Source: Elysia marginata
Lineage: Eukaryota > Mollusca > Gastropoda > Plakobranchidae
Length of the DNA stretch: 39,519 nucleotides
Reading direction: 5' to 3'
Assembly: GCA_019649035.1 (NCBI GenBank)
Contig: BMAT01002776.1
Coordinates: 74,748-114,266 of the forward strand
In this document: one piece after another, positions 1 through 10,572 of the stretch
Layout: each line of letters opens with the position of its first letter
Numbering within the stretch: the first letter of the stretch is position 1
Notes under the pieces: model-generated
Told to the model about the DNA's origin: nothing
Database searches by the model: none
The model's input: only the letters and a program-made list of their open reading frames with translations
Made by a program: the position numbers and the translations under genes

Positions 1-231
1 AACTTTCCACAAACGCCCCCAAAATTAATTTGCACTCAAAAAGGTTAACTCTTTATCAGTATTTCATCACTTTTAGCCAATATTTAAACTCTTTATCAGT
101 ATTAAGTCACTTCTTGATAATTTTTCATCTGTTATCAATATTTAGTAACTTTTAAATTGTTTACTTATAAATTTTGTAATTTTCCAAATATTGTTTCTTG
201 TAATATATTTTGTTTTCTTCCACTGGCTCAG

Positions 232-312
232 GCTACTTTGTTCCTAACTGGAAAGTCACAGGACGGAGCGTTATGACCAACAAGAGAGTCATGGTGGCCG
301 TCAGAGCTCCAG
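232..312 (+). CDS. Gene 1 exon 1 (first in window)
   Basis: The acceptor follows ctggctcag and the donor is gtaacc. It enters in phase 1 (the two first bases complete a Gly) and leaves in phase 1. It encodes YFVPNWKVTGRSVMTNKR then VMVAVRAPG, which aligns with the NIRGTG...FRGFGG segment of vertebrate XDH. The Arg of VRAPG falls at the place of the substrate-binding Arg. The first base of the split Gly codon is in an upstream exon beyond the window. Confidence 0.85.
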
Positions 313-3300
313 GTAACCACAAACAAACACAAACATCTTACAGGGTAGTAAAAGTAGGCAAATTTTCAATGGTGTATGTTTTGTATAGTTCCACTGAACC
401 TTATAGAAAATAAAGAAAACTTGCATATATCAGAAAGTCAAAGCTACCAAATAAAAATCTGAGAATAAAGTTTCGTATATTTGTCCTTCAATGGAATTGA
501 ATTTTTTTCGTTTCAGGCTCAGTTCCTGCTGCTCTTGTCTCTGAGAGCATCTTTGAGCATGTTTCAAGGGCACTTAACAAACACCCAACCATTGTGAAGG
601 AGCTCAATCTATACCAGTCAGAACAGGTGAACTGATTACTGGCCTGCATAAGATTCCATTTAATTTGTTTTGACTCTGCACTACAGGATTTTAACATTTT
701 GCAATAATATGGCCTCTCTAACAGGCTCTCATAGACAGAATCCCATGTGAATATACTGTGAGTCTAATACTTTGTGACTGGATGATGATAACTTCATGTT
801 TGTGAAATATCCAATCTTAAATTGCATGTTTGAAACACTTAAAGTAATAGTTTTAGAAAGTTATAGTAAAATACCTTTGCAGTAGAACTGTTTTGTAAAA
901 ACGGGTATTGGCAAAATAATAAAGCTATTTTTCTTTGAGTGGCAAGGCGTTGAGTGCTGAAGCTACTATTAGTTAAGGTTTAAAATCATTCTAAATGCAA
1001 GCATTTTTAGTGGCTGTTTTCTTTTTAAGCATACTTCAAGCCATTTCTAATTACATAGTCAAATCTTCAAATCCCCAGTGATAGTCAAGCCTTTCAACCC
1101 CTATTCATTGTTCAGTTGCTGTGTATTTTGAAGTTGCTTTTTTCCACAGAAGTGCTCAATGCCTGAGTAAAGTATTTTTTGGTAAAAATTTCACTCTTTG
1201 AAAACACAAAAAATGCCCTTAAGTCTGAACTGAAACTCTAAAATCTTTCATGTCTTATTTTTCCCAGCAATCTTACATAATTGGTGCCTAGATATGTAGG
1301 CTGTAAATTGGAGAAATTCTGTTTTAGCGTTTTTCTTTTTGCATGTGTTTGTCTGATGCTGAAAATGGAGGAGATTAATGTCATGTGATGTTAAAATCAT
1401 AAGTATGGAACGGTGCCAATGTTAATCAAGACATTTTCTTTGCTTCTCCAATCATGTTTAGTGGAAGAGTGCCAATGTTAGCCAATAAAGACGTTGTCTT
1501 TGCTTCTCATATCAACAGAAAGACCTGGCTGGCCATGTGCTTGTCAGGTGTACAGTGAGAGAGCTGTGGAGACGCTTGAAAGACACGGCAGAAGTGGATG
1601 CCAGGATTCGCCAGGTGGATGCCTTTAATCAGGTGAGGAGTGTGGAACTTGTTTGATATCTGTTGGGAGTTGTTACTCAAAAAAGGAAAAGATACAGAAA
1701 GTTACTGAAAGGAAGTCTAAAAAAAGAGTTAATGTGAAATAAATATAAAAAGTTTTTATATATACAGCTTGTTTGGATTTTGGTATTAAACTAAAAAGAT
1801 AGTTGCTAAGAGGTTGAAGCTCTGTCTTGTATAGATATACATTAATTTGCTACAACCTTGGCTTGGAAATTCAACAAGTTTAAGCCTGCAGAGACAAGGT
1901 GAGTTTGGTTTTGAATCTGATTTCTTCCCTACCCTTTTGGAAAAAAGTTCAGCTTCAATTTTGCGTATAATTTACGTTTTATATACAGTAGACCTCAGAT
2001 CCAACAAACTGCATGAGAAAACTTATTAAGTTTGTTAAAGCTGAGACTTGATGAAAGCAAAATTTTTTTTCAAAAGCTCAGGACAAACAAAATAAGAATT
2101 AATACATTCAACCTTGGATTCTATTAAAAATTAATTGATAGAAGAAAACACAAATCTGTCTATTGCTGCAAGCTTCAACAAAGCTAGCCCATGTGCCTTG
2201 AGTGAACATGTATTGTAATCAGTCTATATCTGTCTCTTCCTGATTGATAACTGTAAGGTTTTGCAACCAGTCCAAATGAGTCAGATGTGGGGAGAAGAAC
2301 CCTTTTACTAGCAAATATTTCTCTTTTTCTCTATGTTTAAAGTCAAAAGAAGTTCCAATGTCTTTTTAGAAAAAATTAATATTTTCATAAAATTTTTAAC
2401 ATTTGGACGCTCAGATAAATGCATTGTTCCAAACATGAACTCTTTGTACCAGTACTAAAAAAATTATGACATCAGATCACTTGAGCTGGTTGCAAGAAAT
2501 AGTCATTATCATAGGATCACCCACCTCAGGTCCATGTGTTTGGACATATCAATTTCTTTAAATCACATTATTTATTTTTATTTAGTTCACATTTTTTAAA
2601 GTGTCATTTGTTATCTCATACACAATCTCATACACTATTGCAGGTTACCAATACATGTAACAAAGAAATGAAATGTTATCTCTCTCTCTCTCTTCCTCTC
2701 TCCCCCTCCCTCCCTCCCTCTATTTGTGTACCATTCTCTGTCTTTCATCACAGCAAACAAGAAATGCATGCACTCCTCTTAACACATCCTGTTCAAGGAA
2801 ACACCTTATCCTAATGTGTCCTTCATTTAATCAAAAGATTCACAAATTTATGTGTGTGAGAATTCAGCTATTTAGGAGCAGCTAAACCTTCACAAATTAA
2901 AAACTTACAGATACAGAAAATGAGGTTCCTAAACTGCCCCCAAGTTCAAGTCAGCCATCATTAAAGATTTCATTAATTGTGTCCTTCGTTCTTACCCTTT
3001 TATAGCAAAGAAAATCTTATAAGCACACAATTTTGTGGTCTTTTCTTTACTCAGGACAACATGTGGAAGAAGCGAGGCATTACAATGACAACATGCAAGT
3101 ATGGCATGTGCTACTTTGGAAATGGTCACGGAGCTACGGTCACTATCTTTGCCAAAGACGGGTCAGTGCAGATCAGCCAGGGAGGAGTTGAGATGGGTCA
3201 GGGACTTTACACCAAGGTGAATAATAATCTCATACAAACACCATTTTCTTTATTCTATAGTATTCTGTATTTCTGCTTGCTTTTAATTTTAGATTCTGCT

Positions 3301-6300
3301 ACCCCTTGACCAGGAGATGAACTCAATCATGTATTGCTTTTCCACTCAATCTGTCATAGGTAGCTCAAGGTGTTGCCCACATTCTGGGTGTGCCACTAGA
3401 GAAAATTAAAGTGAGACCCAACCAGGGCATCATCTCTCCCAATAACATTGGATCTGGTGGAAGCATTGCCAATGAGTCCTCCATGCAGGTAAACATTGCA
3501 ATAATTTCATCAGTAGTTACTTATGTCCTATTTTGTCTGAACAAATACAATTTAAAAAAAAGACAATGTGAAAAAGTCCATTTAGGCCCATTCATTGCTG
3601 CTTAGCTGGCTGCGAGGTCACTTGAAAAGATCTTAACAACCAGTTTTAATATACCCAGGTAGTAAGTTTTAGTAAGTTTTTGTTTTCATTTGATATTTGG
3701 AATTCCATTTGAAATAGGCCAAATATGCGTTTTCCTTAATGACTTTTTGACACTTTGTTCGATCTGAGCAGTAATCCCAGCTGAGAGATTAGCCAGACAA
3801 TCAATTTATCAAATGTATTTTGTTTGCTTTTGCTCAAGGCTGCCATCGGAGCAGCTGAAATTCTCAAGGAACGCATGCGACCAATCAGAGAGAAATTCCC
3901 TGAGGCAAACTGGAAAGAGCTTTGCCAGAAAAGTGCAGCAGGCAAGCTGGATCTGACAGCAAGGTTTCTGTAAGTTGTTGCTAGATTTATGGGTGTGTGT
4001 GAGTATGGTCAGAAAAATGCCCAGTGTTTTCATTTTGAAGTTTTATTTTTCTAAAAAATACTGTTTCCTGACATGTGGATCAGTTCATATTTTTATCGAG
4101 AGGTCTCCGCTTAACACGTGGGTGCTTTAGAGAGTGTTTATCGTGGCACATAACAAATGGGATGGTAGACAAAATGAGCAAATTAGAGTGCAAAACAATC
4201 TTGCAATAAGATTCAAGAAGGATCCGCCCACTTCTTTCAAATAATCTCTATACCGTAGTTCCTTATTTACTCTGATGCCATAATACAAACACTGCCATTG
4301 TCTTGACCATAAACTTGCGTTAGATCTTATCGCCAAACCAATAAAAGGTAGAGCATTTAACACAGGTAAACATCTGCCACTGGAATGATAGAGAGGCTGG
4401 ATGGATGGTGGTTGTATGTCTAACACCCCATATGGTTACTTGTTTGTTAGGTGGATAAGTGAAGATTAACCCTTGCCTCCCCTCATAGCACATTCCTATG
4501 TATATCAGGCTATCACTGAATTTTTAAAACTCAAACTGGCATGAGAAATCTGTAAAAGATGTAAAGGGGGACTTGTTTATATATATGAATTTTTAAAAAT
4601 TATCTTGTTGATTTATTGTTATCGAAAGTGAACAATGATGGTAGCCAGGTATTAGGTGTCAACCAAGGTGTTGCAAGTTCAACAGTATCAGGCTTACCTT
4701 TGTTTCTGTTGTTTTTTCAGCAACCAACATCAGATGGGCTCACCTTATGTGAACTACCACACATATTGTATTGCTGTTACAGAGACTGAGGTTGACATCC
4801 TTACTGGAGAATCTCAAATCAGGAGAGTGGATATCATGGCAGACTATGGGGAAAGGTAAGTTTTGTCATGCATAAAGCCTAAATATATATTCAAGATGAA
4901 AACTGATTCATTTTAGACCCAAAAAATTTACTGGCTCCTGAGAGTATGCAATCATTGAGGGGTGGAGGGGGACTTCTCAGCAGCAAAAACACACTGTACT
5001 ACCATCAGTTTTTTGTCTGATCACGTATGTCCAGTCCTGAATTGTCATGCCAAGCTTTTGCCACTGCCATATGTGTTTGTGGCCGCCTTCCACAGTTCCC
5101 TTGAGAATAGTTTTACTATTGTGTCTCTTTGCCCTTTGAATACTCACACCAGTGTAGTTTCTATGTTTCTCTGCAGCGAGAAGACATTTGTGTGAACCTG
5201 AAAATCTTTCAACAGTTTCATAAGTAAAGAAAAAAGCCTTTGTTTTACTATTGGCAACTTTAGTATCTCATCTCTAAATTAGTTTGTGCCTTGGGGGCAT
5301 GACTTATGTGAATGCGGCCAGCGAGGGGCATCTACCCTGCTTCTGTTATGTCCGTTTCTAGCCTTTTTGTATTGCTATTACTTCGATTATTTGTCTTGAC
5401 CACTTCAAAGTATTTACTTTTCCTGGTTCTCATAGAATCTTCAACCCTATCCGTGTATCGCAAGGTTCTTTTGTCTCCCTATATTAAAAAGAGGAAAAAC
5501 CACAAGTATTCCTTTCCATGCATGGAGGATACTTTTGTAATGGCATCTGCTATATAGTGGTATTGGGTGAGCATCCCTGATTTGTTGATAGGACTACTTA
5601 TGGTTCTGTTCTTTATATAAATTTGGGTGACAAAAGTACTCCACCTAATTGCACTTGGTAAGCAGTTGTCCATGGTCAGTATGTTTGACCACTATTTGCC
5701 AAACCAATTACGAAAAACCAATATGAAAGACATTTTTTTAGGAAGATATGAAATATCAGAATTCATTTCGCATTTTTTTGCACTAAAAATTAATGCAAAA
5801 TGACTGATGTGTGGATAAGGTTAAGCCAGTTTTGTTAAGGGCCAGTGCGGCAGCCAGAGACATTTTTTTCATTTTTGTAATAAGATCTAATTTTTCTGTT
5901 TCAAAATACTGTTTGTGGGACAAAAATAATTAAAAACCGTTTATTTAGCCATTTCCAATGTTTGGTTGTCATGGAAATAGATTGTTGTAGCCGCCATATT
6001 AGGTATAAAATATGTAATAATAATTGTAATATTGTATTTGTATAGCGTTTGGACGTAGTCCTTATCTTCAAAATTATTTTAAAAAATACTTATAGGTGTC
6101 TTAGGAACAAAAACTGGTACCATTGTATTTAGAAAAAGATAAGCTTTCATAATTTCAAGAACTCTGAAAATCGACCATGGGACCTCTATAACCCCTATAC
6201 TCCTCTACAGAGGTGCCACACTTGCCCTCAATAGATTGTATATGAAACTATCTTTGTATACCTTGGTAGTCTACTGCTGTTATTATTACTCTTTTTATTT

Positions 6301-9300
6301 TTGACTGTGAAATTATATGTTTTGGGTGAAATTTCAATTTAGATGAACTTTTTATGAGCTTAACTCACCTAATACTATTTTTGGGCTTTGATAGTCCTGC
6401 CACAGGCATTTTGAGGGCTTTTAAAAAAATTCAGAAAAAACCCCCCACATAACTCCCTTTTTGATTGTGTTGAAGTTTAAATGTTATTATGTAACAATGG
6501 GCTCACAATAGACCCAAGAAATTGGTTTAGAATGTGTCAATTGATTTAATTTCTGTGATTAATAAATCCCCCCAAAACCCCCATTCTTTTGTCACTTTGA
6601 ACTTGTCTCTAGGCCAAAGATGAAGATGTAGATCTACATCTAGGTGTATTGCTAGATCTTTTACTAGACCTGGAGTCATTTCATCTATTCAAAATCTTAC
6701 AACTTGTCTAAAAGGATGGGTGATTCTCACCTGTATTCTACAGTTGTTCACAGTAATGTTAAAAAAAGAGCCTTGTCTGTAAAATAATCATTCTTAATGT
6801 CAGTTCAATCTAAATCTAACTAAAGCATGTTGGTTAAAACCTTTAAGTTCTGTTGGAGCAAGGTGTTTAGAAGCTGTTATTTTAAGAAGAGGGTTTATTT
6901 TAACATTCAAAGCTATGCATTCATTAGAAACTGTGGTTTGCTGTATATCTCATTTGGGATAAGGCTAAAATACTGACTGATGAACTGATGGCACCAACGG
7001 TACTGACCCTCATATATGGGTTTCCCTATTCAAGCCATTACTAATTACAGTATTTGTATATAAACCCATTTTTTTCTATGAGTTAAAAAGGATATCTCAT
7101 CTGTTCCCAATTCATTTCCTCCCTTCAGTCTAAATCCAATGATAGACATCGGTCAGACAGAGGGAGGTTTTGTGATGGGTCTCGGCAACTTCCTCACTGA
7201 AGACACGCTGTTCGATAGCAAGACCGGAAGAATCCTCACAGATGGCACATGGGTAAATATTTTTATTTTTAATGAAAACTTTTGAATCAGCATAGTAAAG
7301 CTGAAACATCTCATCAAGTAGCATTACTGACAAAAACCAAACCTTTGTAAGTTTTCCTTGGTAGCACATTGAACAGATGATCTTAAAACAGTGGAAACCT
7401 CCAAAACCAAAGTCTTATAACTTTAATATATCTCATAATTCAAAGTTTTGTAAATGTCTGTTTTTTCCTCTAAGGCTTTGATAATTTTTGAACTCATAAT
7501 TTTTTAGGTTGATTGGGCTCAACTCTCTTACATAAAAGTCAATATTGGGCTTTGTACAAGAATTTCCTTTTTTTCTGTAGCAGTTTCACTTGTTCAAAAC
7601 ATGTACAATGCTTATGATAAACAGTCCCTGAACAAAGATACCATCCCAAAACATACACAAAGGTATCCCTGACTCTAGAATCACTGACACTAGTGTCAGT
7701 GTGCAGGAAGATCAGGTGAAAATAGAAGGTGTCTCATAACTAATAACAGAGCAAAAAGTAGTCTGAGGTCAGTAAACTTCATTCCTTTTGTGAAATTCAA
7801 GCCCTCTTAATTTGAAGTTTTATCCATTCCCATGAGATCCGAATAGTGAGGTTTCTGCTGTGCCAGGGGAAGCTGGAATAGGTTATAATCTGTCTTTGTG
7901 GACTAATCATGATAGGAAGTTGAATTTCAGGTTTATTCTGGGTCTAAATACACTTTGTGTTCTTGGGCAAAGTATGATTTCAATTCTAGAACCCTTGGCT
8001 TTTATTCTACATCTATTGAAATGATAATCTACTTAAGAAATGAAGGGATGAAGAATGATTTAAACGCTAATTTGTTTGGAAAATGTAGAAGAGAATCCAA
8101 ATTTTTCATCATAGCATTCACTACTCAGTGAATAGACTGGTTCCGGGAATTGAAAGTAGAAAAGACAGATGTTAACAGTTGTTTTAGATAAAATTGATGC
8201 TGACTTTGAAAAGGGCCTGTATTTATAACAATGTTAAAGATTTACCACAGAACCAGTGTGGCTTAGCTTTATTAAGTTCTCTAAGGTAAATAATAAACTC
8301 TAGCCCGACAATATTCTCTTTACCATATAACCTTCCATATATCTTCTCACAACAGAACTACAAACCTCCCACAACCAAAGACATCCCAATAGACTGGAGG
8401 ATCCACCTGCTACCCGACACTCCTAACCCTAGCGGAATTCGCAGCTCTAAAGGTAACTTGTGTAACTTGACTATGTACGTTTCAAATCATTTGAAGGTAA
8501 AAAAAATTTTTTTGTTTTTGTTTTTACATGGCTTGATTCATAGGAACTTATGAGTTTCTTAAGTTTCCTCTAAGTTGTTGAAATTTCAAGTAACCCAGCC
8601 ACTTTTTTTAAAGGTATTCAAGATGAATTGGACTAATATCAGATCCACTGTAATAAAATTAGTTATAAATTTCCCAGAGAGAAACACATAAATTCATTTT
8701 TTTAACAGTTTCATCCCTTGCTACCGGTAATTTTTATTTATTTGCCTTCAGGTGTTTTATGAGCTAGATTTTTACTTAGCTATCTACTCATCGCCCATAC
8801 ATTGTAAGGGTGTTTGTGGAAAATAGGCATTTTTGAGTCATTGATACCGCCCAATTCCTCACGGCTTGGTCTACATTATGTGAAATCAACTTGAGGATAC
8901 TCTTCAAATGGCTGCGTTATTTGATGAAATTATATTTGGAATGAGATGAGAGGTCTCCAAAGTCAATTGCTTGCAGGCAAGAATGATAATTTGTTCTCTA
9001 TTCTCATTTACCGGCTCTGTGGCCTAGCGGTGAGACACTCGCTCAGAGATCAGGAGGTACCTCTAAGTTGACTGGGACGTTAAAATTCAAACAACCAAGC
9101 CATTCTATTCTCATTCCCAATTACCTGATAGTTAATTTTTATGTAAGGCCATCTCCTGAAAAATAACAAAATTTAGCATACATTCTTATATGACAAGGGC
9201 ATTGAATTGATTGGCTTTTATTTTTAAATGTACGTTTTCTTGTAAACTGTGTTTATTTTGGTTGCAGTACCACTCAATTTTTAGTTATATAACTCTTAAT

Positions 9301-10572
9301 ATTTTCATGCTTTACCAATTCTTGTAACTATTCATTGGCTTTGTAAGCACTGAGCAATTTTCTTTTAATTGGGTAGATTTTACAGTGGAAACCTAATAAT
9401 TAAAAATTCTCATGAATCAAAGTTCTCCAATTGAGAGTTTTTTTTTTCTCTTAAGTTTTGTTCAGATATGATCTCATAATTTGAAGTTGAAAAAGGTTTA
9501 ATTCTCGAGAGGTTTATTTCTCTGTAATGTAAGTTTATTTAAGACAGGTAAAACATTTTCTATCTATTTCATAACAGTCTCACTTCTTCACAGTATGTGG
9601 GCTTATGAGAAAGTCACTTATCAAGGGTACCATCTCAAAATCGACTCAGTTTGTTAGTGTATGGAAGAGTCATGAGAATAGAAGGAGGTGCTTATACTAT
9701 TAAAAGAGCAAGAATAGCCTGAGTTTAAGAAACCTGACTCCTTGTGAATATTATAATTCTTAATTCCAAGTTTTTGTGCATTCCGAGAGCCGGTAATTAT
9801 GAAGTTTCTGCTGTAGTTTTAGTACCATTTTGTAATGTACATTAAGATTCTTATTAAGACAATAATGGGCAAAGTTAGTGTTGTTCATGATTATTATTGA
9901 TATAGTGATTTATCATCTGTGTGAACAGCAACTGGCGAACCTTCTATTGCTCTGTCTGTGGGCGGTCTCCTGGCAAACAAGCTGGCGCTAGAGAGCGCCA
10001 GAAAGGATCTCCTTGGCAAGGATGACTTTATTCCTGTTGGTAAGTCCATAATATTATAACTGTGAAAAATATAAGGAATGCAGTATTTTTGAAGAATGAT
10101 GAAATGAATAAGTCACTTTTATAGTTTTCTTAATTTTTGTGCACAGCTTCAATGGAAGAGAAGAGATTGTTTCAATGTTGAACAGTTTTAGTAGTTTATT
10201 GTACAACTTTCCTTATGACACAAGTGTTGAATTTGAAAAAAATCAAAACTAGAACTATTTTGTACCATGAGTGAAACATGGCATCAGACTAATCAATGAA
10301 AGAGAAAACCAAAATATTTGGCAATCTCAGCAACTCTCTTCAGTCCTACAGGACTTCATTTGCAGAAACATGAAGTTTGGTCCTATAGCTCTGAAGACGT
10401 TGAGTGAAACCACTAACACCAGCATGGTAACAAGCACCCTCCAACACACAATGTATTCATTACAAGCAAGTTACAAAATTTTCTTCTTGTTTTTTTTTCT
10501 CCAGTTGCACCCTTCACCGTGGAGAGGGCCCAGCAAAGTGTCGGCCTCAATGAGTCTATTTTGGCTGTCTAA
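232..10572 (+). CDS. Gene 1: xanthine dehydrogenase / aldehyde oxidase family protein, C-terminal part (11 exons, 5' incomplete)
   Basis: Joined exons: 232-312, 517-626, 1519-1632, 3055-3216, 3360-3488, 3839-3969, 4721-4855, 7129-7252, 8356-8452, 9929-10039, 10505-10572 (TAA). All introns are GT-AG and the frame stays open, giving about 419 residues. Family members are usually about 1300 residues with 2Fe-2S, FAD and molybdopterin domains; only the last part of the molybdopterin domain is present, so the 5' half lies outside the window. Family motifs seen: TGR and VRAPG (exon 1, the site of FRGFGG in vertebrate XDH), GGVEMGQGLYTK (exon 4), TARF (exon 6), SLNPMIDIGQTEGG (exons 7-8) and TGEPS (exon 10), whose Glu matches the catalytic base. 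Known family members are cytosolic homodimers that hydroxylate purines, aldehydes or N-heterocycles. The substrate cannot be decided here. Gene 2 is a convergent paralog with the same exon structure. Confidence 0.93.
517..626 (+). CDS. Gene 1 exon 2
   Basis: The acceptor is tttcag and the donor is gtgaac. It enters in phase 1 and leaves in phase 0. It encodes a helix-rich stretch, SVPAALVSESIFEHVSRALN and on to LNLYQSEQ, matching the segment after FRGFGG that ends near RRKNLY in XDH. No counterpart of this exon is visible for gene 2 within the window. Confidence 0.87.
934..1110 (+). repeat. Dispersed repeat R1, copy 1 (possible old tRNA-SINE)
   Basis: TTGAGTGGCAAGGCG and about 150 following bases resemble 22841-22990 in the same orientation: the head, the GCAAGCATTTT block, the CATACTTCAA block and the CTAATTACA block occur in the same order. 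The GTGGCAAGGCG head is reminiscent of a degenerate box A. A weaker relative of the last blocks is at 6960-7050. Confidence 0.5.
1412..1511. repeat. Direct repeat ending at the exon 3 acceptor
   Basis: GTGCCAATGTTA ... AAGAC ... TCTTTGCTTCTC occurs twice, at about 1413-1450 and 1469-1509. The second copy runs into the acceptor of exon 3 (atcaacag at 1511-1518) and supplies its pyrimidine tract; the first copy ends near a potential decoy acceptor (tttag, 1457-1461). Confidence 0.7.
1519..1632 (+). CDS. Gene 1 exon 3
   Basis: The acceptor is atcaacag and the donor is gtgagg. It is phase 0 at both ends and has 38 codons, KDLAGHVLVRCTVREL through VDAFNQ. Gene 2 has the same exon with three residue differences (KDFGGHVLVNC). 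A short direct repeat at 1412-1511 runs up to this acceptor. Confidence 0.92.
1984..2070 (+). repeat. Dispersed repeat R5, copy 1
   Basis: TACAGTAGACCTCAGATCCA followed by AAGTTTGTTAAAGC resembles 16402-16480 (TACATTGGACCTCAGATCCA, then AAGTTTGTTAAAGC). A roughly inverted end (ACCTCAGGTCCATGTG) is at 2524-2539, so a 550-base inverted-repeat element in gene 1 intron 3 is possible. Confidence 0.4.
2680..2721. repeat. (CT)n and (CCCT)n pyrimidine tract
   Basis: CT repeats pass into TCCC repeats in gene 1 intron 3. The frames with runs of Leu and Ser here are repeat artefacts. Confidence 0.9.
3055..3216 (+). CDS. Gene 1 exon 4
   Basis: The acceptor is ttactcag and the donor is gtgaat. It is phase 0 at both ends and has 54 codons. 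It starts DNMWKKRGITMTT and ends GGVEMGQGLYTK, which corresponds to the highly conserved GGTEMGQGLHTK motif of XDH next to the molybdopterin cofactor. Confidence 0.95.
3360..3488 (+). CDS. Gene 1 exon 5
   Basis: The acceptor is gtcatag and the donor is gtaaac. It is phase 0 at both ends and has 43 codons: VAQGVAHILGVPLEKIKV, then ISPNN...GSGGSIANESSMQ. The latter matches the TSPTAASVSADLNGQ segment of XDH, which borders the active-site channel. Confidence 0.94.
3839..3969 (+). CDS. Gene 1 exon 6
   Basis: The acceptor is tgctcaag and the donor is gtaagt. It enters in phase 0 and leaves in phase 2. It encodes AAIGAAEILKERMRPIREKF, then NWKELCQKSAAGKLDLTARF. The Phe of TARF aligns with the Phe of ATGF in XDH, one of the two phenylalanines that sandwich the substrate ring. 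Confidence 0.94.
4128..4440 (+). repeat. Dispersed repeat R2, copy 1 (gene 1 intron 6)
   Basis: Ordered matches to 29760-30080 include GCAAATTAGAGTGC, ATGATCC/AGGATCC...CCACTTCTTT, AATACAAACACTG, CTTGACCATAAACTTGC and CCAAACCAATAAAAGG. AATGGGATGGTAG at the left occurs inverted at the right end of the other copy, so the element has inverted ends. It is non-coding and unclassified. Confidence 0.55.
4721..4855 (+). CDS. Gene 1 exon 7
   Basis: The acceptor is gttttttcag and the donor is gtaagt. It enters and leaves in phase 2. It encodes NQHQMGSPYVNYHTYC, AVTETEVDILTGES and VDIMADYGE, matching the FSYGVACSEVEIDCLTG...DIVMDVG region of XDH. The Ser of SLNP is split with exon 8. Confidence 0.95.
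5461..5655 (+). mobile_element. MITE family R4, partial copy (gene 1 intron 7)
   Basis: Shares AAGAGGAAAAACCACAAGTA (against AAGAGGAAAAACAATAAGTA) and the right end TATGGTTCTGTTCTTTATAT ... GACAAAAGTACTCCA with the copy at 15961-16230. The left end is missing. Confidence 0.5.
6017..6060 (-). repeat. Possible 3' tail of a LINE or SINE
   Basis: On the minus strand the sequence reads CGCTATACAAATACAATATT then ACAATTATTATTAC, similar in plan to the tail of the LINE at 34170 (CTCTACAAATGCAATC plus TTATTA). The body that should lie at higher coordinates was not recognised. Confidence 0.4.
7129..7252 (+). CDS. Gene 1 exon 8
   Basis: The acceptor is ctcccttcag and the donor is gtaaat. It enters in phase 2 and leaves in phase 0. 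It encodes LNPMIDIGQTEGGFVMGLGN, then FLTEDTLFDSKTGRILTDGTW. This matches [20 protein letters not shown], one of the best-conserved blocks of the family. Gene 2 differs here at a single residue. Confidence 0.96.
7389..7860 (+). mobile_element. Tigger/pogo-like MITE, copy A (gene 1 intron 8)
   Basis: The left end CAGTGGAAACCTC and the reverse complement of the right end, CAGCAGAAACCTC, form a terminal inverted repeat. The element spans 472 bases and has no transposase. Internal sequence is similar along its length to copy B at 9383-9813 (shared blocks around CTCATAAT, ACCATC, GAAAATAGAAGG and CCTGA). TIRs beginning CAGTGGAA resemble Tigger/pogo elements; the assignment is inference. Confidence 0.65.
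8356..8452 (+). CDS. Gene 1 exon 9
   Basis: The acceptor is ctcacaacag and the donor is gtaact. It enters in phase 0 and leaves in phase 1. It encodes NYKPPTTKDIPIDWRIHLLP, then DTPNPSGIRSSK, matching the TYKIPAFGSIPIEFRVSLL segment of XDH. Confidence 0.95.
9005..9110 (+). mobile_element. Short tRNA-SINE remnant in gene 1 intron 9
   Basis: CTCTGTGGCCTAGCGGTGAG contains a good box A (TGGCCTAGCGG). The body is very short and is followed by a GGGACGTTAAAATTCAAACA tail resembling the 3' ends of invertebrate SINEs. No clear box B is present, so it is probably an internally deleted copy. Confidence 0.55.
9383..9813 (+). mobile_element. Tigger/pogo-like MITE, copy B (gene 1 intron 9)
   Basis: The left end is CAGTGGAAACCTAATAATTA and the right end reads CAGCAGAAACTTCATAATTA when reverse complemented. 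It is flanked on both sides by TA (9381-9382 and 9814-9815), the target duplication expected for the Tc1/mariner-pogo group. It has 431 bases and no coding capacity. It is the same family as copy A but strongly diverged, so the family is old here. Confidence 0.72.
9929..10039 (+). CDS. Gene 1 exon 10 (carries catalytic Glu)
   Basis: The acceptor is gtgaacag and the donor is gtaagt. It is phase 1 at both ends. It encodes ATGEPSIALSVGGLLANKLA, then LESARKDLLGKDDFIPV. The GEP triplet matches AVGEPPLFLA of XDH, where the Glu is the general base that activates the Mo-bound hydroxyl. The residue is present, which supports an active enzyme. Confidence 0.95.
10505..10572 (+). CDS. Gene 1 terminal exon 11 with stop
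   Basis: The acceptor ttctccag follows a long T-rich tract. It enters in phase 1. It encodes VAPFTVERAQQSVGLNESIL then AV and a TAA stop at 10570-10572. The ending is short compared with vertebrate XDH. It is assigned because gene 2 ends in a matching exon of identical length (VAPFTVERTQQSVGINESVL, SV, stop). Confidence 0.92.

Larger units (their letters stand above)
4856..7128 (+). other. Gene 1 intron 7
   Basis: A 2.3-kb intron. Apart from the partial R4 element at 5461-5655, the possible retroelement tail at 6017-6060 and a weak R1 relative near 6960-7050, nothing recognisable was seen. No open frame in it has family similarity. Confidence 0.7.

Noticed and set aside
2536-2885. Overlapping 92- and 70-codon frames rich in Leu and Ser
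   Set aside because: Generated by the CT/CCCT tract; no homology.
3736-4033. Minus-strand frames of 69 and 74 codons over exon 6 of gene 1
   Set aside because: Antisense shadows of the real exon.
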